Shown: positions 30,331 through 42,623, numbered from the stretch's first letter. The stretch: DNA of 64,000 bases from Hofstenia miamia (GCA_900660155.1 CABFPE010000003.1:1394845-1458844), one strand, 5' to 3'. Program-made: numbers and translations. Notes: a model not told the origin generated them from the letters alone.

Positions 30331-32888
30331 AGTGTTGGGTGATAATCTAACCCTAACCCTAAACATACACATCTTATGGCTGAAAAAACATTTTCAAAAA
30401 TGTATAACACATGCTCCTACCTTAAAAAATGGAAAACTACCAAACCATGTTGAAATATTAGATCAAAATCTGCATTATGAGCCAAATATTTTAAATTAAG
30501 TTATATATCTTTGATGGCTTCTAGTCAATATTACATGTCTTATTAAAATTTTAAAAGGTATTTCTTGCTAGAAGATGTGTATAAAACCTATGAATTTAAT
30601 TCATCACACACTTATAAGTTATATACACCAGTTTGAGTCTACAATCTTGACTTCCTAAGTATTAACAACTTTCTTCAGTGATGCTCTGAATTGCTCAAAG
30701 GATAAAGTTGTGCCAGGATCTCCTCTTTCCCCAAAATAACCTTCCGAGCTAAGCAAAGCCTCTGCAGTTTTATACCTTCTTTTCATATTAGGTAGGGTAA
30801 CTTGAATTCTAAATAGCAGGTCAGTTTTTGGAAGATACTTGGATGATTCTCTTGCAAATGGAATCTCCATTTTCATTCTCTTTTGATTCTGAACTGTATT
30901 CTTCTTGCTTTTCATGAAAGCATCAATCTTAGAACTATTGGTAAAGAGGACTCCATTTTCATTCATCTTTTCTAAAAGATCTAGTCTCTTGCCTTCTTTG
31001 ACTTGGGCCACAGCTTCTCTTGCACTGGTACCCTCAATAAAACGTTCCTTCATTTTCTTGCTCCAAGATAATTTAAGACCTTTGATCTTTGATGCCTCTT
31101 CTTTAAATGAATGCCCAAAGAAGCAAATACAGCAAAGGTTGGCTTCAAATATTCTACATTGAGAAAGCCTCTCACAATGCAACCTGTTAGTGATACTGGG
31201 GTTTGCATCCAAAAAATCTTCTAACCAGGGAAAGAGGAACACAATGACCCCTGCAGCTCTAGAAAGGCAGCCAAATCGTGAGTCTTTATATTGAAATAAA
31301 ACCTGTTGAACACCATTGTCTTTGAGATGCAATGCAAATTTGTTGTAATTGTCCCATGGTTTATGTTGTAATTCTGGAGCAACCAATCTCAACATACAAT
31401 CCAGAGCTTGTCCAGCAACAAAACTATGTTTTGAGTCAAAATCTAAGTCCACTAAAAAAATTTGGAAGATAGCTTCTAGAGTCATATCTCTGTATTATTG
31501 ACATTCTGCTGTTCATGGCAGAACTAAATCCCAGGGTGGCACGTGTTCTACAAAAGAGTTGACCAGCTTCAGTGTCCAAATCAAACATCTTTCAGTAATG
31601 TAGCAAAGCTCTGTTGAATCAGTCATGTGGGCATCAACCATTTGGTATGTCTCCTTATCAGACTTGTTAGACACAGCTCCAATTATCTGGAACATTAACT
31701 GACATTGGTCAGCAGTGTGTTGCTTGGTCTCTCAATGAATATTAATGAGAGGCAAGAGGAATGGAACATTCTGTCCCACCACATTCTGCAGCCTGCCGCT
31801 GCAAATTGTCCAACAGCCTTCTTTGTAGTACTATTTGTGGCATGTGTTATCATCAACCTTCTGTGTTATCAGTGCCAAGCTCTTAGCTTCAACTAGTTCA
31901 TCTATATATCTCAGGTTTCTTGCGTGGGGTAATGTATCAACATCGAAATTCTATTTACCTAATACCCCCCAACTACGGTTGAACAGGGAATTAGCACCTT
32001 TGACAAGAGATTGAGATGCCTCAGAAGTTGATAAGCCCAAACCCTTGAGATCAGCAAGTGTTTCATAAACTTGGTCTGTAACTTTACGTTCTGACACTAA
32101 TGTGTTGCATAGCTCTAGACCGGGGGTGATCACTAATATCTGCACTAATAAATTGTTTCCGCTTTCGTTTTCTTTCTGGACTTTGAGTCTTATTTTCATT
32201 TTCTGTGTATACTGGTCCTTTATCATCTTTCATCTGTAAACTATTTTCTTTACTTCATTGAAGGCTTCTGAAGGGCATGTCTGATGTTCAATTAAATATC
32301 CCAAGACCACAATGACATCAGTGTAAGTTGGCAGATTTTTTACTGGAAAATTTTGAGATACCTGGAAAGTCAATATCTACATTTAAGAGGGTCCAATGGA
32401 TCTTGTTTTTCTACATCTACCCACCATTGCTAAATTACTGCTACAAGCATGCAAGTACTACTCATCTGAAAATAAAACAAAACATATTATACTGTGTGAT
32501 TAAAACAGAAAATAGATCTCAAATCACACAGATCATAGTAAAATTGTTATGACATTTCCCAAATGCTGAAACAAATAAAGCCATAATATTCAGTGCTGTT
32601 AAGTACCAATAAATAGGTTATAAATCAAAGAATGACTGCTACTGAAACTTTGAAACCATCTCTGAAATAGGAGAAAGAAAAATACAGTCAAGTACAATGG
32701 AACATGTTCATAGTTTTCCTATACCTCCGTAAATGTGCATATTTGACAAGATATTCAGTGTGCCTTGGGAGGGTTCCATTTTTGAGCTAGGAGCATGTTA
32801 TACACTTTTGGAAATGGTTTTTCAGCCATAATAAGATGTGCATGGTTTCCCTTGTATTTTCAAAACCTCAAAATTATCACCCAACCCT
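30331..32888 (-). mobile_element. 2.56-kb DNA transposon with >100-bp TIRs, superfamily unassigned
   Basis: Long terminal inverted repeats: the left end reads AGTGTTGGGTGATAAT and the right end, reverse complemented, AGGGTTGGGTGATAAT. Both continue through matching blocks such as CACATCTTA, ATGGCTGAAAAA, TGTATAACA and ATGCTCCTA. Similarity is clear for about 105 bp and fades by about 150 bp (left 30331-30480, right 32740-32888). The interior codes, on the minus strand, for one decayed protein (next entry). Flanks are AT-rich (ATTAAAGT left, AATTAAAA right) with no exact target duplication. Size, TIRs and a single transposase-like ORF indicate a cut-and-paste element, but I cannot name the superfamily. 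Confidence 0.8.
30655..32226 (-). pseudogene. unidentified transposase-like protein of the 2.56-kb TIR element
   Basis: Read 5' to 3' on the minus strand: 32226-31951 (91 codons), 31695-31513 (60) and 31485-30655 (276), separated by stops or frame changes. Notable blocks: YQMVDAHMTDSTELCY, VDLDFDSKHSFVAGQALD, LRLVAPELQHKPWDNY, DSRFGCLSRAAGVIVFLFPW, LDANPSITNRLHCERL. From memory, similar blocks (V-AHM-D-TE, D-DSKH--VAGQA-D, RFG-LS-A) recur in uncharacterised multicopy proteins of cnidarians and other invertebrates; I could not check this. The Lys/Arg-rich last ~130 residues suggest nucleic-acid binding. Placement between long TIRs makes it the element's own protein. No DDE triad, BED or THAP finger could be assigned. 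Confidence 0.6.
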
Positions 32889-34856
32889 AATTAAAACGCT
32901 TATTTTAAGCATGGGAGTATAACGATATTTTATTCATATATACGTATAGGTAAAAGAATGAATAAATACATATTCATTACTCCTGATTGGTCATTAAGCA
33001 ACACTAGCTTATAATAAAATGGCAATTTTTGCATACAGAATAGAAAGATCTTAATGAAAGATTTGTGAATGGACAATAAATTTCACAAATGAAGTGTCAT
33101 GCTTCATTTGTATGAGAGATTCCAAAGCACCAGCTAAAATTAGGCTTTTGAATTCTCATTCAAATCGGCAATTTTGGCATTGTGTAACCAATACATCATT
33201 TTCGAAGTTGTCAATTGCTTGTGGGATTGCTGAAGGAATATTATCTATCAGGAAACAAATCTTTTTAAACATAATTCAAGTATTAATACGTTTAATTGAT
33301 GATGTTGAATATCCGCTATTACAAATTTTATTGCATTGTTTACTTCATGCGATTGGCTGGCTACAGTATTGAATTAAGTTAAGTGAAAATCATATGCGAA
33401 GAATATGTGAATACAAAGCTCTGTTGTTGTTGATGGTAGTAGGGAACATTTTATGGTAATGCATATCTCGAAGTATATAGCCGCAAATAGATTTTCAAAA
33501 GATTCATCTCCCACCAGAAAAGACACGGACCAAACTTAAACATTTGGAGTGAAAGAAGTTTATTTAATACATTACCAATAGTTTTATACTATTGGTCTCT
33601 GAATTTCTAAAATCAAACTTAATTTTATATAATGAAATTGGTGAGATTAATGCAATCGGTGCTTTTACGTTCAACATCGGTGCAGCTCAATTTTTTTGTC
33701 TGTGGATGACAAAATGCTAAATCTGCCGCTGCAATATTGAAATCATTTAGGCAATAGTGTTCAGCCGGGTATCTTTAATATTAACGACTTGAAACAACCT
33801 ATAATCCAATCAAGTTCTTTGATTACAGAGCATTCAAATGAATGGGGTCGGCTCATATGAGCATCTTTAGGATGTAAGCATCTTTTTTTGTTGAAACTGC
33901 ATTCAAAACAGCATCATTTGACTTACAGAATATGATATTAAAAATGCAAATCTGAAGATATCTTGAGTTAGATAAATATGCTTAACTTCCAATGCTAAAT
34001 ACAGTTAACATATATTTAAGGAAAATCTTGATATAGTTATGTACAACAAACAAACATATGTGTTGTGCAATAAACTATTATTGCAGTATCGTGACGCCTC
34101 TAGTGCCTGTAACATGTATTGCAAAATCTAAGTTTCACAACACACCATTTAGAATTTCATCTGTATTTGTATGCAATTGCCTATATTTGAAGTGCGGTTT
34201 GCACTAGCCATACTCATTAAGAACAATTAATAAATGTTATCCTGATAAAGTAATGGTTTTAGCATTAAAAGTTTATACGAACTTAAATATGAAGAAGCAC
34301 AGCGAACATTTTAAGTTTAATGGCAATTCTAATTTAAATTTTGAGGCTCACTTAAACAGCCGATTTGTCAATGGCTCGTTTGTTCACATTGTGTATTATT
34401 TTTTAAAAAAAGTTTTTTGATAAGAGAGGTCATGATTAATTGACTAGAACACTATAAACAAATTTCAAAGGAAATAATCGTTTCTTGTGTGAATATATTA
34501 CCGCCTAGCAATTTAAAAAAGTTTTAAATTCTGGATTGATGGCTGCGCTTTTCGAGAGCTTAGAATTAATAAATCCACTCTGAAAATATTCTTTTCTAAG
34601 TCTTGAATTGTTCCTGTTTTCGTGTGTCTCTTGCAGCGCTACTGTCGGGGACTTAGGGTATTTACTTTATAATTCACAAATCCTGGACTGTTGTTTATAG
34701 CGGACACATGGAGTGGACATGAAATACTAGTTAACATACTAATACTTTGCCATTTTAGTTATCCAGAAATAAAGTAATAATATTGATAGACCTAAAAAAT
34801 GTGAAAATCAATAAGGAAATAAAAAATGCAAAAAATTAGCAAATGGCATTACCTAA
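32889..34856. other. intergenic region 3' of UBE2Z
   Basis: One 92-codon plus frame (33094-33372) is described separately. The rest is AT-rich with nothing recognised. Confidence 0.35.
33094..33372 (+). CDS. unidentified ORF, faintly ISXO2/Merlin-transposase-like
   Basis: 92 codons containing HSNRQFWHCVTNTSFSKLS, GILSIRKQIFLNIIQVLIRL and HAIGWLQY. The order W-x-C, SIRK, hydrophobic helix, then a W-aromatic end loosely recalls the N-terminal half of ISXO2-like/Merlin transposases common in invertebrates. This is pattern memory only; no terminal repeats were found. It could be a chance ORF. Confidence 0.22.
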   Translation: MSCFICMRDSKAPAKIRLLNSHSNRQFWHCVTNTSFSKLSIACGIAEGILSIRKQIFLNIIQVLIRLIDDVEYPLLQILLHCLLHAIGWLQY

Positions 34857-35468
34857 CTACGATGGATTTTCTTTTTGAAAACTTTCAACGCGTGCTTTTA
34901 GTTGCAACAATCGTTTTTTCAGACGATCAAAATTAAATTTCCCATGATTGTTGCTGAATGGATCCTAAAACGAAAGTGCAAATAAAACATAATTGACTTT
35001 CTAGCAGAGAACTGGAAACAATGGATTTAGGACACCTCTCTTTATTGCAGACATTAATCAATTAACTTGAAGTTTATCAAATGGTGGATTTGAATGGCTC
35101 ATACGTAAAAGCTATGCAAGAAATCTCAAATCACTACTAAACAAAATTCGGATAATTTAATTAGTCAAGTGAAGTGAAGCGTGTATGTGTCGCCAAGACA
35201 TGACACATTTAAACACGAAAAACCCGCCACCTAACATGTTGTCAAAGAATTGGAGAAAGCATATCAAAAGAATAGAGAGGGTTGGAACTGCATAACTAAT
35301 CGGAATAGTTGACAGCGTACTTTATAATATAAAAAAACTTACATTTAATGGTTGCAAATCCAATTCTTTCAGTTTTTCACAAGACTCAATATAAGCGTCG
35401 AAATAAGTGTCGAATGAATTGATGTAAATTTCCCTAAAATAATATATGGATAATGCCATTTTATATAC

Positions 35469-35503
<35 letters not shown>

Positions 35504-37734
35504 AGCATGTTATTCAAATTATTTTATATTTAATGCAATCGGATTGCAGGCTGAATCATTGGCATCAGGCACTGGAAATTCGCACATACGGCGGTGTTAA
35601 TTTCATTGTAAACATGTGTAGAAAAATAATATTACATGTAACTGCTACCTGCGAAGTATTCATTATTCTTTCAAATGACAACCTGGTGAAATTGAGCAAA
35701 TTAATTCGAGTCTTGTAAAGCCGCGTACCGTAGTGAAAATTGTGGGATGTATGTTCATACTATATAATTTTAATAGCAACCAAGCATAGAAAAGACAACT
35801 GTTCAAAGCGCATCTATAATAATCAAAACTCAACAATGTATTCAGAGCGGTGCCCTTCTTCTATATAAGGTTTTGTATGAAAGCCAAATTTAACCTCAAT
35901 TAAAACTTTTGAGAAGTTCAACTAATGAATTGTAAATAAATGCATTAAAGCAAAGAGACAAACGAACAGCATTGGCCGAATTATATTTAATCAATTTCAT
36001 TTTGAAAATGTCAACCACTCTAACATGGCCTATTAAATGAACAATTGAAGAAGCGTATTCGACCTGGTGTTTTTCAAGCTTATTAAAAAAGGACTAGTAT
36101 AAAATCTATGTAAAGACAACAAACTCAATTTACACAAAACGCTAACAAATTGTGAATAGTGAGATTGTTAGGGATAGGATAACAGAAATATTTAGTTTCA
36201 ATATAATACAAACGGATATTTTTAAATAAGTGTCCAAAGTATACCTTTAAGCAGAAAAACTTTTAATGTGTAAAGAAAATTAAAATTTTTTACTGAAGTA
36301 ACGATTATTTTCTACATTTAAAAAATTATTATGCATTATACAATTAAGCTTTCTACAATTTGAGAGATACAATTCAATACTAAATTCATAATAAATATTA
36401 TTTACCGTATTTCATGTTGGATTGACTTTGTCTTATTAAGGCACTCTTCCATTGCTGCACAAACTGCGACCCTCAAAGTTTCATAACGCACAATATTGTT
36501 ATACCTCTTTACATCTCCAGGTATGCGCTCCTAGAATGAAAAAATTAATAGGCGTTGAGAAATACAGATTGCAGATAATTGATCACAGTAAATTAGATTC
36601 TAACACGAAAATTCTTGCGATTTCAGTTAAAACCTTGTCTCATTTTATCTATGGACTACATCGTTTGACAGTCAAATGAGTGGCCAAATGTATTTGTCCT
36701 ACATAAATAATTTATAAAATATTCGAATTTTATTATTAAGAACACCTGTTTGAAAATATATAAGGAAATGCATCAAAATGTCTATAACTAGTTCTGAGCT
36801 TGTCTATTATTTGATTAAGTCAACAGTAGAAGTTAATGATCACATAAAAATCAACTTTAACAGTGTTGTTGTGGATAAAAGTTTGATTGCCACCGATATG
36901 CTTCACAATGAATCTATTAAACAAATTCCCTTTGTTATGAGATTAACAAACAATTTAAACAGATTAAATTTAGGTAAAAAGTGTACTGACGTCTTCGAAT
37001 CCAGGTTCATTATGATACGGTTTATCATTTAATAGAGATTGAATGGAAATAAGAACCGAGGATAATGACTGAGCAGCAGTCCACTGCGGTCCTGACCAGG
37101 TACTAAATATCAGTATTATAAAACGAACTTACAAAAATCATACCCTAAAATTGACAAGCATACTTTACCACAGGCATAAAGATTAGGGTTAAAGCGAACC
37201 CGACCGGCATCAGTTGTAAGGAATTTAACTCGAGGAGGTTGGATTGGGTAGTCATATGGAAATTGGACTTTAAATTCAAAAAATCCACCCTCGTAGGGAG
37301 TGCAATCAGGTCCAAGTATCACAGCATGCACCTATTGAGATAATATACCGAATTAGACATTTCCAAAAATGTTACCGTCGAGAAATCACCATCTTGTGGG
37401 ATAACAAAAATACCAGGAGGTGGACTGGAATAAAACATTTGAAAATCTCTGAAATGATCAGGTGTAACAAAGTAAAACGCCATATTTTTACCTTTTTACT
37501 CTCATGCGGCAAGCAACAGAGAGACTGTTATTAGTTGGAGCCGTATCCCAATTTTGCATCTCTTTGGGCATTGACGTGCTTGAACTTGCAGCATCATTAA
37601 CAAAATCAAATGCCGCATCTATTTGATCAGAGAATATTTCTTCCGAATCACTATCTGACTCATTTTTTATATCGAGGTCTAATTATTTTATTTACATGTT
37701 ATCTACAAGATCAATACTTACCACTGTTTGCCAT
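34857..37734 (-). CDS. UBE2Z: ubiquitin-conjugating enzyme E2 Z, complete, 8 exons
   Basis: E2 enzyme that receives ubiquitin from the E1 UBA6 in vertebrates and passes it to substrates in cytosol and nucleus. Minus-strand exons: 37734-37722, 37678-37492, 37448-37376, 37331-37144, 37102-36991, 36530-36406, 35433-35343, 34964-34857. All introns are GT-AG and phases close, giving 298 residues (human 354; the human N-terminus is longer). Residues 1-60 are acidic/Ser-rich. UBC core has [45 protein letters not shown] and the catalytic GKVCLSILG (Cys149), then [20 protein letters not shown] and NEPGFEDERIPGD. The C-terminal extension ends with [19 protein letters not shown], as in UBE2Z. First four introns are 41-44 nt, the last three 460, 972 and 378 nt. 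No damage seen; likely functional. Confidence 0.96.
35465..35503. repeat. (TACA)n-(TA)n microsatellite in UBE2Z intron 6
   Basis: Four-base then two-base tandem units within the 972-nt intron. Confidence 0.88.
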
Positions 37735-37770
37735 CACATGGTAATATTGCTGATTACTAAACAAAATTTG
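37735..37770 (-). promoter_or_regulatory. splice acceptor just upstream of UBE2Z start codon
   Basis: Minus strand: T-rich tract ending TTTAG (AG at 37758-37757) and a further CAG (AG at 37751-37750), 22 and 15 nt before the ATG at 37734. Either would leave a very short 5' leader. As with the cyclase gene, this suits a spliced-leader acceptor or a 5'-UTR intron. Confidence 0.42.
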
Positions 37771-38578
37771 AAATAAAAATTAAGATTTTGTCAATAAATT
37801 TAATTATACTATTATCATTTTCAAATATAAAAATAGAGAAATACTAGAAAATCTTTGATAAAAATATTTAAATTAGCAACCCTAGGTAAAAGTTTTATAA
37901 GATTGTGGAAATAAATGCAAATGAATATTTCTAATCATATAAATCTAAGAAAAAATACATTTGGAAAAACTAAATATAATAGAAAATTAATGAAGAACGG
38001 ATTCTTAAATTATTCAATATCGCTATGGAACAATTAGACTACAGCATAAGAAATGAAAAAATCATGGACTGTCATTGAAATGTTTATATGTAATGCAATT
38101 TTAGTACTAGGAAAATTTAAAACCTGGGAAAGTTAATATGGGCTTTTTTAAGTTTTTTCAAGCGCACCAAAATAGTGTATCTCATAAGGTACAAACTGTA
38201 AAATTTGATGATATTTGGAGGATTTTGCAATTTTGCGCCCTTACAAGTAAAAATGGGGGTAGCCAGCAGTTAAAATGGTAAATACACAAAAACCTTAAAC
38301 AGTGGGGTTTAGAAGTAGAAGCAGCTTTTTAAAAACCCATTTTCAAAAATGAAAAAAATTTTTTACTTCACTCTAATAAGCAACAACACATATGACATAG
38401 GCTTTGTAGAGTTTTAATTTCAATATATTTGTTGTTGCGCAAGGAAAATGAAAAACACATTTTGAGATTTCTTCAAACTATTTTTCAAATCTTCCGTAAA
38501 ACGAAATGCCATCCGAGACATATGAAAATTGTTTATCCTTAGAGTACTGGTGGGAATATTTTACAATTAGAAAACATA
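37771..38578. other. upstream region of UBE2Z
   Basis: AT-rich, no gene recognised, no CpG island or clear core promoter. Confidence 0.35.
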
Positions 38579-39038
38579 ATTAGAGATGTCTTCCCAAAAT
38601 ATTTGCTGATGACAATTTTGTTAGCCTGACAATCACTTGCGCACAAGACTTGGATAAGCAATTCTCTACATCGATTATAATAACAAGGAAAGAATGGTTC
38701 GAAGACAGACACTTGAGAAGTGCCACTTGTAGAATAGTAGAATATAATCCATTTACACATACTTTTTGAATCCTATCGGACAGGAAAATTTTCACAGTTG
38801 TGTCAGCAATAGAGTGGAGCAAAATCTAAGCATTCGAGGTATGTTGACTTTCACGCTTCAAGTCTATCATAGATATCAAATAAAGAAAGTGGCAGGACTG
38901 TTGTCTAGTAATATACTTACACAAAACACATACAAATTTTTGACAAGTTTTTCTTCCCTTTTTGAACAAGGAATAATAAAGGAGATACTCCAATCTGTAG
39001 ACCATTCAGAGAATTCAACAATAATTTTTAACGATTAA
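38579..39038 (+). CDS. two adjoining unidentified open frames
   Basis: 38579-38767 has no ATG near its start and reads through SLTITCAQDLDKQFSTSII, ITRKEWFEDRHLRSATCRI and VEYNPFTHTF-stop. 38766-39038 (90 codons) begins MNPIGQENF and contains RVEQNLSIRGMLTFTLQVYH. Composition is protein-like, but there is no family match I can defend and no splice pattern that joins them. Could be a transposase relic or host exons. Confidence 0.22.
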
Positions 39039-39230
39039 GAGCATTATGCTAAGGGATCTGCCAGAACACCTGGGCTACTTTTGGAAATGCAATAAAAATA
39101 TCCTTAATTTACATTAGAAATCATTCAACCTACTGAATCAAGCGAACACGGTAACTTCGTAGCTCAGGCTGTCCTTGGATACTACCATGAGGACGAAATG
39201 ATCATTTTGACTGCAACAATATACTATTTA

Positions 39231-39729
39231 CCGTATTTACCAGTGTATAAGCCGCATCCGTAGATAAGACGCACCCCGAGTTTGGGAGAAGATTTTTAGT
39301 AAAAAAAGTTTTTTGAGCAAAATAAGAATCCACAGCAGTGAATTATTGAAACATATTTATTTACATTATTCAGATATTTCTTACAACTTTGAAGTACAAT
39401 TTTAAGTCCAATTCGTGTATTTAATAATTTAACAACTGTAACAAGTAAAGTACTGACGCATCTTCAATAATTATTAAGAGTTCATTTTATTTCTAAATAC
39501 TTTAATATTGTTTTATTTTAAATAAATTAATTGTTTGTCTTTTAAACAAGTATATTACTTTACTTCAATGTATATCACAGTAAGATCCCGTACTTTAGTT
39601 TACAATATATGTACAAATTAGGTATCTTCGCGAGATGTTTTTCAAGTGTTTCCGAAGATAAGCCCGCATCCTCACTTTGGGAGCAATTTTTCGTGGAAAA
39701 ATGTGCGGCTTATACACGGATAACTACGG
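39231..39729. mobile_element. MITE with TA target duplication (499 bp)
   Basis: Left end CCGTATTTACCAGTGTATAA then GCCGCA. Right end, reverse complemented, CCGTAGTTATCCGTGTATAA then GCCGCA. TA dinucleotides flank both ends (39229-39230 and 39730-39731). The ATAAGCCGCA word recurs inside near the right end as ATAAGCCCGCAT. CCGTA-start MITEs carrying (T)ATAAG-CGCA are widespread in animals; the TA duplication suggests a Tc1/mariner-mobilised family. No ORF. Confidence 0.8.
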
Positions 39730-39731
39730 TA

Positions 39732-40134
39732 TGAAAATACCGTCTGCCCACAAGCCACATTTGTGTGACATTAAAATTAATTCTTCTATCAATGGACATC
39801 AAACATTAGCAATAAACATGAGATCTGTTTTAGCCGCTTCAGCCTCGCGATTCAATTTTTAAGTCTTAAAATCAACCTGTTTAATTATCACTTAACATTT
39901 AAATAGCAGGTATCTATATCAATTGATGTTTTACTAGAAAACAGCGCGTATCATCAACGATAACATGGCTGTAATTAATTGATGTTTCTTACTAAATCCT
40001 TAACTGGCAACTGGTAGACTTATTGGATGTCAATTACATTGATCTGAAATACTATAAAAATGCATGGTGATAAATCAAATGGCACTCTATTACATCGTTT
40101 AAAGGTTAACAATTTTGCTAAAACAATAACTGTA
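39732..40134. other. AT-rich stretch without recognised gene
   Basis: Nothing beyond a 61-codon frame starting inside the MITE. Confidence 0.35.
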
Positions 40135-41379
40135 TTTTTTGAATAGATTTTTATATACACAAATAATAATGTCTAGGGCTACACTGAATTGACCTGTTGG
40201 TCATGTAATACCAACGTCAGTAAACTACAATTAACCCATTTTCCAATGACGCCACCAATATTCAAACCTAAATGGTTAACATGAAAACCCTAAAACTACA
40301 AAAAAAACTTAAAAATTAAAGTTGTTTGTTTCCGATTTGAATCTGAAATTATATAAGATTAATCAATAACAATTTTTGATACAATTTTCAAAAACCACAA
40401 ATAAAAAGCTACATTTCCTGTGCATTTGAATAAATCGACAAGATTATTCTAACAATTGGTGCTGGAAATTTAATTGAATTCTGAAAGGTATATCAGCATA
40501 CAGAAAATTAAACATTTTCAAAATAAAATTATCTAGTTAACTCTGGGCAGGAACAAACAATATTGAAAATATAATACTAATTAAATGATACTAGATTTAA
40601 ATGGAAACGTTATAATTGAGGACTCCATTTTATTTAATATTAAACTGAATTTTGCAATTAATTTGGTAAAAACATATATTGAAACAGCTTTTGCTTCCTT
40701 CACATAATACATAGGCAAAATTACATTTAACTATAATAAAATAATCCTAAATGATACATGCAGAATATATTAAATGTGCATACAAATAGTTCGCATTGGG
40801 AATTCACATTAAAAGTACTAAAAATTCCAAGGAAAAAACTATGCAAAGTATAAAACCTTCATGCAATAGTAGATTACTTTAGAATATTACAATGATTAGA
40901 CTTTTCCATAAGAATAAATAAATATTCACTAAAATTCTAGAAATATATATTATCAAAGAAAGTAATTTATGAAAACCATTTCCATTAATAGAAAGGCTCA
41001 CATAAAAGGAAATAATAGAGAAATTATTCAATTAAAAATTATATTTAGTTGATAGCCAAAAATAAGTTTCTAATGACATCGACTACTTTTCAAGTGTGGC
41101 ATATTAACATTTTATTGTTTCATTTTACTTGTATGTGACGGGCTATTTTACATTACAACATTTTGTACAACTTGTCTGTTGAGAAACTCATACCTTTACA
41201 AAACCGTCTCAAAGTAAAATGCGAGCTTTTGATTTTGACAAGTTTTGCTTCTGATGGAATTTGCCATGTGGAGAAGAAATCAATAAAAGATAACATATAG
41301 TAAGTGATCAAGCTTCACGCATTTCACATTTTGGAACTTCCAATAATGGAGAAATTTCTTATTGAAAAACTACTGAAAG
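40135..41379. repeat. direct repeat copy A (1245 bp) ending at N, probable haplotype duplication
   Basis: Nearly identical to 41381-42623. I see about four small differences: three single substitutions and one short indel cluster. No gene inside. Confidence 0.93.
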
Positions 41380-41380
41380 N

Positions 41381-42623
41381 TTTTTTGAATAGATTTTTAT
41401 ATACACAAATAATAATGTCTAGGGCTACACTGAATTGACCTGTTGGTCATGTAATACCAACGTCAGTAAACTACAATTAACCCATTTTCCAATGACGCCA
41501 CCAATATTCAAACCTAAATGGTTAACATGAAAACCCTAAAACTACAAAAAAAACTTAAAAATTAAAGTTGTTTGTATCCGATTTGAATCTGAAATTATAT
41601 AAGATTAATCAATAACAATTTTTGATACAATTTTCAAAAACCACAAATAAAAAGCTACATTTCCTGTGCATTTGAATAAATCGACAAGATTATTCTAACA
41701 ATTGGTGCTGGACATAATTGAATTCTGAAAGGTATATCAGCATACAGAAAATTAAACAATTTCAAAATAAAATTATCTAGTTAACTCTGGGCAGGAACAA
41801 ACAATATTGAAAATATAATACTAATTAAATGATACTAGATTTAAATGGAAACGTTATAATTGAGGACTCCATTTTATTTAATATTAAACTGAATTTTGCA
41901 ATTAATTTGGTAAAAACATATATTGAAACAGCTTTTGCTTCCTTCACATAATACATAGGCAAAATTACATTTAACTATAATAAAATAATCCTAAATGATA
42001 CATGCAGAATATATTAAATGTGCATACAAATAGTTCGCATTGGGAATTCACATTAAAAGTACTAAAAATTCCAAGGAAAAAACTATGCAAAGTATAAAAC
42101 CTTCATGCAATAGTAGATTACTTTAGAATATTACAATGATTAGACTTTTCCATAAGAATAAATAAATATTCACTAAAATTCTAGAAATATATATTATCAA
42201 AGAAAGTAATTTATGAAAACCATTTCCATTAATAGAAAGGCTCACATAAAAGGAAATAATAGAGAAATTATTCAATTAAAAATTATATTTAGTTGATAGC
42301 CAAAAATAAGTTTCTAATGACATCGACTACTTTTCAAGTGTGGCATATTAACATTTTATTGTTTCATTTTATTTGTATGTGACGGGCTATTTTACATTAC
42401 AACATTTTGTACAACTTGTCTGTTGAGAAACTCATACCTTTACAAAACCGTCTCAAAGTAAAATGCGAGCTTTTGATTTTGACAAGTTTTGCTTCTGATG
42501 GAATTTGCCATGTGGAGAAGAAATCAATAAAAGATAACATATAGTAAGTGATCAAGCTTCACGCATTTCACATTTTGGAACTTCCAATAATGGAGAAATT
42601 TCTTATTGAAAAACTACTGAAAG
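41381..42623. repeat. direct repeat copy B (1243 bp), probable haplotype duplication
   Basis: Copy of 40135-41379 starting directly after the single N at 41380. Divergence of a few per kilobase is in the range of allelic polymorphism. Confidence 0.93.

Noticed and set aside
30349-30367. CCCTAACCCTAA, telomere-like repeat
   Set aside because: Only about two and a half units, lying inside one TIR of the 2.56-kb transposon and not repeated further. Not an interstitial telomere of note.
35446-35718. 90-codon plus-strand ORF
   Set aside because: Lies in intron 6 of UBE2Z on the opposite strand, overlaps the end of exon 7 at 35433 only by proximity, and begins with a translated microsatellite. 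Chance ORF.
36778-37032. 84-codon plus-strand ORF
   Set aside because: Partly antisense to UBE2Z exon 5 and partly intron 5; shadow frame.
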